Positions 1-7,639 are shown, numbered from the stretch's first letter. The stretch: DNA of 7,639 nt from an uncultured Bacilli bacterium (GCA_947628325.1 CANQZL010000073.1:1-7639); one strand, 5' to 3'. Notes: a model not told the origin generated them from the letters alone. Translations and numbers: made by a program.

Positions 1-797
1 GCTTTTTTAAATAAGTCACTATCTACCTCATCAGTACTAATATTAGTTATTCCCTCTGTTGTACTTACACTACCATCATTTACTAAGCGATAATTATTTT
101 CATATGTTCCTCTACTAGCAAAGCCATTTTTAGCACCCGTAGTTAAACTAACATTATTTCTATATATTGAAGAACCACCTATAGAACATGCTAAGTCACA
201 AGTAATATTACCACTTATAGTAACTTTTACATAACTATTAGTAATCTCACTATCATACGAATTACCTACTAAAGCTCCAATAAAGTTCCAATTAGCTGAA
301 ACAATTCCTACAACATATGAATTATTTATTTTAGAATTTTGTAATGTTCCTACTAATCCACCATTTCTTTGAGCATTCCATCCAACACTTAATCTTAATC
401 CTGTTATTTTACTATTTTCTATTATGGTATTATTAGTAGCTTTACCTATTAATCCACCACCATCATGATTACTATTACTCTTAACAAGATTTTTTACTAA
501 GATATCTTTAATTGTTGCTCCACTAGTTGTATTAGCTAAAGAACCCAATTGTGTATTAGAAGTAATATTAATATTATTTATTTTAACATTCTTCACAGTA
601 CCATTAGTAATAGAGTTAAATAATGGCTTATTTAGATTTCTTAAGGTATATCCATTACCATCAAAAGTACCAGTAAAGTCTACATCAAAGTAAGAATCTG
701 TATCAACGTTTACTAAAGACATATCATAATCACGAGTTAAGATAATTGTTGCATCAGGATTATTATTAATTTTATCAATTAATTCTTCTAATGTTAA
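1..797 (-). other. Peptidase M26 N-terminal-like domain with GLUG repeats (continues past window)
   Basis: Residues 2281-2545. It opens LTLEELIDKINNNPDATI, followed by an 'ILTRDYDMS' strand, then FTGTFDGNGYTLRNL at about 677-633 and NKPLFNSITNGTVKNV. Three GLUG-like units follow: GGLIGK (458-441), GGLVGT (362-345) and GALVGN (278-261). Each is followed by an Ile/Val-Glu/Asn-Asn-Ser ladder rung such as TIIENSKITG, KINNSYVVG and EITNSYVKV. The tail (YRNNVSLTTG, NYRLVNDGSVSTTEG, then DEVDSDLFKK) matches the way this domain ends in M26 proteases, shortly before the link to the catalytic part. GLUG ladders form a right-handed beta-helix. Both Trp codons (378-380 and 288-290) and two of the four Cys are in this region. 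GLUG repeats also occur in adhesins, but with the 'TFDGNGYT...PLFNSI' opening the M26 family is the best fit. Confidence 0.75.
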
Positions 798-3700
798 TGG
801 ACGAACTTCATTATCAGCTTGACCATTATTAATAGATCCAAACGTAATTTTTAATTCTTGATTCTTAACTTCTTTTTCTTTTACAGTATATTCATAATCA
901 AGAACTAAAACTAACTTATCATCATCTGTAATAACTTTTTTAATCTTACTATGTACTGAAGTCATTTGATTCATTTCTATTCTTACAAAATAAGAATCAA
1001 TATTAGTAGTTAAATCATCTATTTGAACACTTTCTACTTCTTCAACTTTATCATTATTTTCTTTAAATAGTATAACATTAATAATATCTTTTAATTCTAT
1101 ATAGTTTTTATCTATAGAAACAACATCTTGATAAATTTCTACTTCATTATTTGCATTATCATTACCTATTACACTATCACGATCATAACTAGCTATTACT
1201 TTAACATAATATCTTACATTACCTTTTTTAGGAATTGAAATATTTCCACTATAAGGATAAGTATCTATTTCATTACCATCTTCATCATATACTTTTACAA
1301 TTACACTAGAAGCAACATTTCCTACTAATGAATTATCAGCATCCTTTAAAGATATTTTTAAATTAATATTATCTGTATCTTCTTCAAATTTAAAGTCATT
1401 TACCTTTACTACATCTTTTAATACTTCTATTTTAGTATTAACTGGTTTAGCAAGTTTTATCTTTTTACCACCCTTTAATACTATTTCTTTAATACTAATA
1501 TCTTTTATTCCATAAGTATCATAACCATTTAAAGTAGCTGTATATCCATTATCAGTTAATTCTACATTATATTCATTTTCTCCAATAATAATCTTTTCAA
1601 TTTCAAAAGAATTACTATTAACAACATCAAATTTCAAATTAACTTTTTCTTCTTTTTCAAAATAATTATCATTATTATCACTATTTGTTACAACATTAAT
1701 TAATTCTATATTATTATAAGTTTCTGTACTATATAATCCATAGTTTTCTTCATATAATAATTGATCTTTATAGTTATTTTTACCTTCTTCAATTGTATCA
1801 GTATCTAAGTCATAATCTCCATAGAAAGATAATTTTAACTCTGTATCTTTTAAGACATTAGTAAATTCTACAGTATTTTCTCCAACATGAATTTCATATT
1901 TTTGATTATTTAATGAAACATATCCATGTTCAAAACCACCATTATCTTCTATAACATTAAATTTAAATGTAACATTTCCATTTTGGTAATCTTCTTTAAC
2001 TACTTCTAAATTTTGAATAGAAGGTTTATTTCTTAAGACATCAATCGTTACTGATGTAGGAGCAACAGCAAAGAATGCTTGAGCAGTACCTTGATATGAT
2101 TCACTACTTAATTTAATTTTATCTATATTTAATTCTATAATTCCTGCTTTATCTGGTACTACATAATTAATAGTTGTACTAGTAACTCCATTAGCATTAA
2201 ACCTATTAGCGCCACCATCATAATCTACACCATTAATAGTAACTCCAGAGAACCCATTATATTTCTTTCTAATTGCTTCTGAAGCTGAAACAGTAAATCT
2301 TATCTGATAACTTGTTTGTTTTCTACTAGGATATTGATTAATTACTGTACTATTACCAACAACTCCAACTTCTATTTTTGTTATAGTAACTTCTGATTGA
2401 GTAAATATTTTTTCTTCCCCAATATTTACACTAGTATAAGAATGAATATCTGTTCCAAGATTATAATCAGCTAAGAATTTAACTGTATATCCTCCTGACA
2501 TACTACTATTAGCATATGACACATTAATATTCTTTTTATCTTTAACATTATCTTCTGTTGCAACAACATTATTATTAGAATCTATCAACATAAGTTTTAA
2601 ATTATCAATCGTTTTATCAACATCTTCTAATTCATAACTAATATTAAATTGTTGATTATTCTTATCATCAGTTATCTGAATATTTTTAACAACTGGATCA
2701 ATCTTTAATACATCTAATCTTGTAGTATATCCATTATCTAAAGGCATTATCTCTTCTTCAAAATTAATCTTAGTTATATTTAAATACGTAGCTCCAACTA
2801 CACTAGTATCTTTATATATAATCTTATATACAAAAGGTTCTACTTCTTCTACATCATATCTTTGTCCATTAATTTCTAAACTAGTAACTTTTTCATTAAC
2901 ATTAGATTCTATTTTATATTGTACTTCTACTTGTTCACCCTTTTTAGGATATTTATTAGATATATTTATAACTGAAATATCTACAACAGGTTTAACATAG
3001 AACAAAGGATCTGAAGCTAATAATTCTTTTTGATGAGAAACACCATCTACAGTATTATAATCAGCTAATATTTCAACTGTATATTCTCCAGCAGCTAACT
3101 CAGTAAATGAAACATTTCTATCATCTATATTTAATACTTCTTCTTTTTTAACTATTCCTTTTTCATCTTTTAAAACAGCATATAACTTAGTTAAAGTCTT
3201 ATCTTTATCAGTTATCTTAATTTCAGCATCTAATTGACTATCAATATTATTTGCTAAATATATATCATCAACTACTGGCTTATTCTTAAATATTATTGTT
3301 TCTTTACTTACATTAAATTTCTTTTCATTCTTTAATATAATATTTTCTAATTTTAAGACAACTCTCTTATAATTATCAACAACCATATCCACATAATAAG
3401 TTTTCATTTTATTAGTTTGATTACTATCTAATCTAACATTATAAGTAACTCCATTAATAACTACTTTATCTACTAAGAAACTTGAATCATTAGAACTATT
3501 AATTTTTAAAGTAACCTTACTATTATCAGTATCTACCTTTACTACATCAAAACTATCTACAACTAAATTGTAATCAATATTTTGTGATACATTAACATCT
3601 TCTACTAATAATTCTTTATCAGTTACTAAGTTATCATTGCCTTCCTCTGAATCTTTATCATAAGTAGCAATTACTTTAAATGTAAATAATTCTCCGTCCA

Positions 3701-6700
3701 AGGCATTAAAGACAATTGTATTTTCCCCTCTTGTAATTTTTTCTGGTTTAACATCAATCATCTTATTATTAACATCTAATACTAAGACTTTTCCATCTAC
3801 CAAAGCCTTATCATTATCATTAACATTAAACTTAATTGTTACATTTTTATTAGCATCTTCACTATAATTAAAATCTGTTACATAAACATCATCTTTTAAG
3901 ATATCTACTTCAATACTAGTCTTATCAGTATCATCTATTACTATTTCTTCTTCATTATTTAAAATAATACTTTGAATAGTAATATCTTGTTTACCAGCAC
4001 TAGCATAACCAGGTAATTCTACATTATATATACCATTACTACTATTTAGTTTATATTCATTGCCATCTATTAAAGCAGTTACTGGATAATAAATAGAATC
4101 TGATCCATCAGGATGAACTGTTTTAGCTTCAAAAGATAACTTAATTTTTTCATCCTTATTAAAGTACTTAGTTTCTTCTTTTTCATTAAAAGTCTTTAAA
4201 CTATGAACATTTAATATTGAAGGAGGAATAACTACAACATCAAATTCATTTACTAATTTATTACTAAATTCATTATCATCTTTATTCAATAATGAATTTA
4301 GTTCATCAGTATCTAAATCATAATTACCAACCACTTCAAATTTTAATACTTCATTCAATGGTACATTAACAAATACTAATTTATTATGTCCAACTTTTAA
4401 ATTAACTTTTTCTTGATTATTTTCATCCTTACATTTACTTAATTGTCCATATAAATTAACTATACTACCATCATTATCTTTTAATAAAGAATTATCTTTA
4501 TCAATTATATCAAATGTAATAGTAACAGTTCTCTTAGTATAATCTATATCCGATAGATAATTAGAAATACTAGGTACATCTTTTAAAACATCTATTTTAT
4601 TTAAGTAATTTATTTCTTCTATAGTTTGAATCTCATAAATAACTTTTTCTACTTTTATTTCTTCAATACCAGCATTACTAGATACTTTATAAGTTACTTC
4701 ATAATTATCTTTATTATTTTTAATTGCATCATACTCATTACCATTAATAACTAGCTTTAAAACATCTTTATTTGTATTAGAACTAATCTTATATTCTAAG
4801 ACTATATTTTGTTCTTTATTAGGATAATAATTAGATATAGAAACATTTTCTAAAGTATCTAAGACAATTAAAACAGATAAACTATGTTCTCCTAAAGCAA
4901 CTTTTTGATAATTATTACCATCAACTAAATCATAATCAGCTAAAATAGCTACTTCATATTCTCCAACTTCTAAATTAGTAAATGTAACTACTCCATCATT
5001 TAATCCAATTTCTCTAGTCTCAATCACATTACCAAGTTCATCTATTAATTGTGCATATAACTTAGTAATTGTTTTAGATTCATCAAGAACAGCATATTTC
5101 GCTTCTAAAGTATTTCTCTTATCATTAAATAACTGAAACTCATCTAATATTGGAGCATTTTTAAATACAATAACAGAATTATCTTTAGTAATATTAAACA
5201 AATGTCCATTCTCTAAAACAATATCAGTTAAGATAACTCTTGTTTCATTAGTATTATCTAAAGTTATCTCTGTACTATAAGTATTTCCATCTCTTATAAC
5301 ATCATAACTATGTCCATTTATTACAACTCTTTTAACTCCAAAAGGCGAACCATTAGTACTATTAAATTTTAATTCAACCTTTCTATTAGTTTTATCTATC
5401 TTAACAATTTGTAAATTATTATAAGAGAAATTATAATCATGAACAACATCTATATATCCAGATAATAAAGTTCCCGTAACTTCATTTTGTTCACCAGTAA
5501 TCGAATTTAACTTATCACTATCTAAGTCATATGTTACTTCAACTTTAAAACTATATACTTTATTTTCTTCTAAGCCTTCTATTTCATAATCTTCTTGATC
5601 TTTTATAACATTAATTTCTTTAATATTATTTCCTTTATCATCTATAATAACAATTTTACCTTTAATAAACGCTTTATCTTCATCATTTAATTTAAATGTT
5701 AATACAGGTATAGCTTTATTATCATCAAAGACATAATTATCAATAGTAGGTACTTCTTTTAAGACATCAACTTTTACTTTAACATCTTCTGGTACTTCAA
5801 CATCTTTATAATTTATACTAGTTAAATTAATATCTTCAATACCTATAGTATCTTTAACTTTATATATTACTTTATAAATATTATCATTAACTAATAAAGC
5901 ATTATACTTTTTACCATTAATAGTAAAACTTTCTACTATATCTTTAGTATTAGAATCTACTGTATATAGAATTTCTATTTCTTCACCCTTATTAGGATAA
6001 TAATTAATACTTGTATTACTTATACTAATTTTTAAATCTATCGTAAATTCTTTTCTACTAAGTAATTCTTTACTATGTAGTAATCCATCAACTACATCAT
6101 AATCTCCTAATACTTCAACAATATAACTACCTGCATTATCTACATTATCTAATACAAATCCTGTCGTATTATCATTTAATTCTTTAGTAGTTATTACATT
6201 ACCTAAATTATCTTTTAATACAACATATTGTTTAGTTAATACTTTATCTTTATCTTCAAGATTATAACTTACTTTAACAAGTCCATCTTTTTCATTATAA
6301 TCTATTTTTAAATCCTTAATAACAGGAATATTTTTAAATACTACAAATTCCTTTTTTACTTCAAAAGCTTTATCATTATCTAAAATAACCTTAGTAATTT
6401 CTATATTTTGTTTAGAAATATCTTCTAAGTTAATAACTACTTCATAATTATTATCATTCTTAGTAACATTATATTCCTTATTATTTATTATTACTTTATT
6501 AACATTATAAATAGAAATATTACTACTTACAAAATCAATTGTAACAAGTTTTTTCTCTTTATCTACACTTTTTATTTTAACATTATCAAAAGTAAATTTA
6601 TAATCTGTAATAACCATAGTTTTCTGATTTATTATATTTTCTGTATTTTCATTTTTATCTCCAGTAATACTATTTAATTTATTAGTATCTAAATCATAAG

Positions 6701-7639
6701 ATATATTTACTTGTGTAGTATATTCTCCATTATCTTTAGCTTTATAAGTATATTCATTTTTCCCAGTATTTATTTTACTATTAAATACTTCATTACCCTT
6801 ACTATCTTTAACAGACACACTACCTTTTATAAAGCTTTTATCATTATCTATTAAATCAAAAGTTATTACTAAGTTACCATCTTTATCTTGAGCAGTAAAA
6901 TTATCAATAACAGGTTTATTTTTTAAGACATCTACTTGATGTTCATAATTTACATTCACAATTGTATTTTCAAAATAAATCTTCGTTACTTGAATATTTT
7001 CTATACCAGCATCATTAGCTACATTATAGTTAACTTTATATATATTATTTTCTTTTATTGCTTTATATTTATTTCCATTAATTTCAAAACTAATAACATC
7101 TTCCTTACAATTAGTATCTACTTCATAATAAAGATTTATCATACTTTTCTTTGCAGGATAATAATTAGATACTAAAGAATTAACTATTTTAGCTGTAATA
7201 TCTACTTTAACATCTTCATCATCCTTAGAATCATCTTCATCCCCACCAGTTAAAGTATTATCATCATCCTTATTAGTATCATCTTCTTTATCATTAGTAT
7301 CAGGGTTATTATTTTCGGTATTATCTGGTTTATTAGAAGAGTCATTATTGTCTTCAGTATCATCTGACTCATTAGTAGAACCATTATTTACAATACTATT
7401 ATTTGGTTTGCTAGAAGACCCATTATTATTTTCTTTATCGTTATTATCAGGAGTTTTATTGTCTTCTTTATCATCTTCTTTAATATTTTTAATCTCTACA
7501 TTATAATCAATATTATCTTTATTTTTAGAAGTACTATTAAATCCTAAAAGTACTCCACCTAATACTAAGATAATAGATAATATTAAAGAAGCAGTATTCT
7601 TAATATCATAGAATGTTGTTATTAGTAAAACAACTAGTA
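1..7639 (-). CDS. Giant repeat-containing surface protein, M26 (IgA1 protease/ZmpB-like) metalloprotease N-terminal part; partial at both ends
   Basis: One minus-strand frame is open without a stop from 7637 to 3 (2,545 codons); bases 1-2 are the first two bases read of the next codon. The other two minus-strand frames hit stops within the first dozen codons (TAG and TGA near 7635-7600). The order is: hydrophobic segments (residues 1-33), acidic linker (34-145), ten bipartite repeats (146-2172), then a region like the M26 N-terminal domain with GLUG-type repeats (2173-2545). Streptococcal IgA1 proteases and ZmpB share this order and carry a zinc-binding HExxH catalytic domain after it; here that part would lie beyond position 1. 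The protein is rich in Asn, Asp, Lys, Ile and Val, with only four Cys and two Trp, as expected for an extracellular stalk. No start codon or ribosome binding site is in the window. The coding call is very firm, the M26 relation probable, protease activity inferred. A catalytically dead adhesin with the same N-terminal architecture is the main alternative. Confidence 0.95.
798..1121 (-). other. Lead-in of M26 N-terminal region (SYFVRIE-type domain)
   Basis: Residues 2173-2280. The segment reads as one beta-rich domain: YIELKDIINVILFKENND, DDLTTNIDSYFVRIEMNQM, SKIKKVITDDDKLVLVLDYEY, then a charged ELKITFGSINNGQADNEV stretch. In streptococcal ZmpB and IgA1 proteases a domain with the same pattern (a 'lists Lys-Glu-Asn, ... 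Tyr-Phe-Val-Lys-Ile' phrase followed by a Lys/Val-rich strand) comes just before the M26 N-terminal GLUG region. I recall this pattern from the family; no alignment was made. The call rests partly on its position. Confidence 0.6.
1122..1736 (-). repeat. Repeat 10 (E2-F2), last before the M26-like region
   Basis: Residues 1968-2172. It parallels repeat 6: NYFEKEEKVNLKFDVVNS, GENEYNVEL, GYDTYGIKDISIKEI and closing IEVLK (1416-1430) in the first half, then DVVKVNDFKFEEDTDN, DADNSLVGN and closing YDRDSVIGNDN in the second. The INGxxY motif is changed to IGENEY. The boundary with the following region is near EIYQDV (about 1122-1139). Confidence 0.7.
1737..2399 (-). repeat. Repeat 9 (A6-B6), with a long A module
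   Basis: Residues 1747-1967. A6 is about 123 residues, some 25 longer than A1-A3. It keeps INQYPSRKQ, VTINGVDYDGG, DKAGIIELNIDKI and closing IDVLR (2031-2045; the only copy ending in Arg). The additional residues include SASEAIRKKYNGFSG and an Ala-rich stretch YQGTAQAFFAVAP. B6 opens NKPSIQNL, has lost the usual DxDK patch (it reads IEDNGGFEHGY) and closes with GDYDLDTDTIEEG. Confidence 0.7.
2400..2996 (-). repeat. Repeat 8 (A5-D4), hybrid pairing
   Basis: Residues 1548-1746. A5 is recognisable by INISNKYPKKGEQVEV, LEINGQRYDV and closing LDVLK at 2703-2717. The next half is not B-type: it reads DPVVKNIQITDD, ELEDVDKTIDNLKLMLID and SGGYTVKFLADYNLGTDIHS, which resembles the D modules. An A module joined to a D module occurs only here. 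Confidence 0.7.
2997..3584 (-). repeat. Repeat 7 (C3-D3)
   Basis: Residues 1352-1547. The C half opens NIDYNLVVDSFDVVKVD, has KVVINGVTYNV and closes with TIIFK at 3285-3299. The D half opens NKPVVDDI, contains TDKDKTLTKLYAVLKDEKG and AAGEYTVEILADYNTVDG, and ends HQKELLASDPLFY. It matches repeats 2 and 4 but follows an E-F pair. Confidence 0.75.
3585..4226 (-). repeat. Repeat 6 (E1-F1), variant pair
   Basis: Residues 1138-1351. The first half is a divergent form of the INGxxY module: it has KYFNKDEKIKLSFEA, a Pro-Asp-Gly insertion (VHPDGSDSIYYP), ALIDGNEYKL, and GYASAGKQDITIQSI, and it closes with VDILK (3894-3908). The second half opens DDVYVTDFNYSEDANK, contains NDNDKALVDGK, and ends YDKDSEEGNDN in place of YDLDTDKLNS. 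Its closest relative in the window is repeat 10. Confidence 0.7.
4227..4877 (-). repeat. Repeat 5 (A3-B3), with a longer B module
   Basis: Residues 921-1137. A3 is typical (SISNYYPNKEQN, LVINGNEYDAI, NAGIEEIKVEKV, closing IDVLK at 4581-4595). B3 is about 118 residues, roughly 18 longer than B1 or B2. The extra length falls in the middle (SKCKDENNQEKVN, which holds a lone Cys) and after YDLDTDELNSLL, where an acidic tail leads to the next module. It is followed by an E-type pair, not by C-D. Confidence 0.75.
4878..5459 (-). repeat. Repeat 4 (C2-D2)
   Basis: Residues 727-920. The pair matches repeat 2. The C half has HDYNFSYNNL, RVVINGHSYDV and closes with VIVFK near 5160. The D half opens NAPILDEF, contains TITKLYAQLIDELGNVI and EVGEYEVAILADYDLVDG, and ends in QKVALGEHSL. 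The D2 Tyr-Ala-x-Leu and Gly-Glu-Tyr-x-Val phrases recur almost unchanged in D3. Confidence 0.8.
5460..6059 (-). repeat. Repeat 3 (A2-B2)
   Basis: Residues 527-726. The pair is a close relative of repeat 1: INYYPNKGEE, FTINGKKY, TIGIEDINL and closing VDVLK (5757-5771), then PTIDNY, DEDKAFIKGK and closing YDLDSDKLNSITGE. Together with repeats 1, 2 and 4 it shows that a four-domain A-B-C-D block of about 390 residues is duplicated in tandem. Confidence 0.8.
6060..6620 (-). repeat. Repeat 2 (C1-D1)
   Basis: Residues 340-526. The C-type half opens ITDYKFTFDNV, has VIINNKEYNV as its version of the INGxxY motif and closes with VVFK at 6333-6344. The D-type half opens NIPVIKDL, contains LEDKDKVLTK and LKDNLGNVI, and closes with GDYDVVDGLLHSKELL. 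It lacks the DLDTDKLNS ending of B modules, which is what separates type D from type B. Confidence 0.8.
6621..7202 (-). repeat. Repeat 1 (A1-B1)
   Basis: Residues 146-339. The first half carries SNYYP (near residue 157), FEINGNKY and the phrase NDAGIENIQVTKI, and closes with VDVLK at 6921-6935. The second half opens NKPVIDNF, has DNDKSFIKG in the middle and closes with YDLDTNKLNSITG. One of the window's few Cys (DTNCKED) lies in the first half and has no counterpart in the other A modules. Confidence 0.8.
7203..7538 (-). other. Low-complexity Asp/Asn/Ser/Lys-rich linker
   Basis: Residues 34-145 are almost entirely Asp, Glu, Asn, Ser, Thr, Lys, Pro and Gly, with practically no hydrophobic core residues, so the stretch is expected to be disordered. 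It sits between the membrane helix and the first folded repeat, where streptococcal IgA1 proteases also carry a low-complexity, acidic segment. By analogy it is a flexible spacer that crosses the cell wall. The part nearest the repeats (about residues 117-143) is the most acidic, with runs such as EDDTNKDDDN and GGDEDDSKDDED. Confidence 0.85.
7250..7430 (-). repeat. Degenerate 26-residue repeat inside the linker
   Basis: The protein motif SSSKPNN and its near copy SSNKPDN are 26 residues apart. On the plus strand the matching DNA is the word starting ggtttgctagaaga at 7405 and ggtttattagaaga at 7327, exactly 78 bases apart. Flanking Asn-Asn-Gly/Asp and Thr-Glu/Asp-Asn patterns also roughly line up at this spacing. 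The copies have diverged by substitution only. It looks like an old in-frame tandem duplication in a low-complexity spacer. The edges are approximate. Confidence 0.55.
7539..7637 (-). other. N-terminal hydrophobic segments (membrane anchor)
   Basis: Residues 1-9 (LVVLLITTF) look like the end of one membrane helix. A short polar turn (YDIKNTA) follows, then residues 17-33 (about SLILSIILVLGGVLLGF) form a complete hydrophobic helix. Right after it the chain becomes strongly hydrophilic and stays so for the rest of the window. Streptococcal M26 proteases have an N-terminal signal, an LPxTG-type motif and then two membrane helices before the extracellular part. The helix pair here fits the second part of that plan, but the region that would carry the sorting motif lies right of 7639 and cannot be checked. 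Confidence 0.75.

Larger units (their letters stand above)
1122..7202 (-). repeat. Stalk of ten tandem bipartite protein repeats
   Basis: Residues 146-2172 are a tandem array. Each repeat has a first half of roughly 90-120 residues with 'INGxxY' near its middle and a closing VDVLK, IDVLK, VEVLK-like or VxFK motif. The second half is of similar length, opens with a Pro-Val/Thr/Ser-Ile-type stretch, has a central 'D.DK' patch and closes with YDLDTDxLNS, ADYDxVDG or YDxDSxxGNDN. The halves come in sub-types I call A/B, C/D and E/F. The order is A1B1-C1D1-A2B2-C2D2-A3B3-E1F1-C3D3-A5D4-A6B6-E2F2. Copies are clearly homologous as protein but diverged as DNA. Alternating short hydrophobic strands and turns suggest all-beta, Ig-like or similar domains, which is inference. 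ZmpB-type proteases also carry beta-rich repeats ahead of the M26 domain. Likely role: a stalk and possible ligand-binding surface. Confidence 0.85.

Noticed and set aside
1..797. Calling the region a plain GLUG adhesin or filamentous haemagglutinin-like beta-helix
   Set aside because: GLUG repeats alone would allow it, but the LTLEELIDKI opening, the TFDGNGYT and PLFNSI motifs and the domain order fit the M26 family better. It is kept as an alternative until the downstream sequence is seen.
6936..7175. A 79-codon plus-strand open frame (start MMFIIYIHNC) that could suggest a small hydrophobic membrane protein
   Set aside because: It lies fully antisense to repeat 1 and the end of the linker of the giant minus-strand gene. 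Its Ile/Phe/Tyr-rich composition is what the complement of A+T-rich codons gives. I saw no convincing ribosome binding site, so it is treated as a shadow.
1122..7202. CRISPR array or DNA-level tandem repeat, prompted by recurring words such as tttaagacatc and tctaaatcata
   Set aside because: The words recur at about 190-residue protein spacing, vary in sequence and always encode the same protein motifs (DVLK, YDLD) in one frame. They are protein-domain repeats, without the short uniform repeats and unique spacers of a CRISPR array.
7203..7538. Possible intergenic region between two genes, because of the low-complexity sequence
   Set aside because: The frame is open straight through it, there is no stop or start pair, and the translated composition is a typical hydrophilic surface-protein linker.
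1..7639. Mycoplasma/Spiroplasma-type genetic code with TGA as Trp, suggested by the very low G+C
   Set aside because: No TGA occurs in the coding frame and both Trp codons are TGG (288-290, 378-380). This does not exclude code 4 absolutely, but nothing supports it.

Overview
The whole window is the inside of one very large protein gene on the minus strand. Read on that strand, the frame starting at position 7637 stays open for 2,545 consecutive codons down to position 3. There is no stop in that frame, and both the true start and the true stop lie outside the window. I see no intergenic space, RNA gene, promoter, terminator, insertion sequence or CRISPR array, and no second credible gene. All residue numbers below count from the codon at 7637..7635 as residue 1.

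Organism: DNA is very A+T-rich (about a quarter G+C, estimated by eye). Leucine is mostly TTA and arginine almost always AGA. Tryptophan occurs only twice and is written TGG, and TGA never occurs in frame, so the code looks standard. Together with the family assignment this suggests a low-GC Bacillota/Bacilli-type bacterium, probably host-associated. I cannot name a genus.

Layout from the protein N-terminus (right) to the C-terminus (left): (1) 7637-7539, two hydrophobic stretches, the end of one and one complete membrane segment; (2) 7538-7203, a roughly 112-residue Asp/Asn/Ser/Lys-rich linker; (3) 7202-1122, about 2,030 residues made of ten tandem bipartite repeats of roughly 190-220 residues. 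In each repeat a first half centred on an 'INGxxY' motif and ending in VDVLK or VxFK alternates with a second half ending in an acidic 'YDLDTDxLNS' or 'ADYDxVDG' motif. (4) 1121-1, a region resembling the N-terminal domain of family M26 zinc metalloproteases (streptococcal IgA1 protease / ZmpB type), with a GLUG-like beta-helix ladder.

Interpretation: hydrophobic N-terminus, acidic linker, long repeat stalk, then the M26 N-terminal domain is the order known for streptococcal Zmp/IgA1 proteases, but with a much longer stalk. I infer a giant surface-anchored protein whose stalk holds a catalytic M26 domain away from the cell. That catalytic domain would be encoded to the left of position 1 and is not visible, so protease activity is a prediction.
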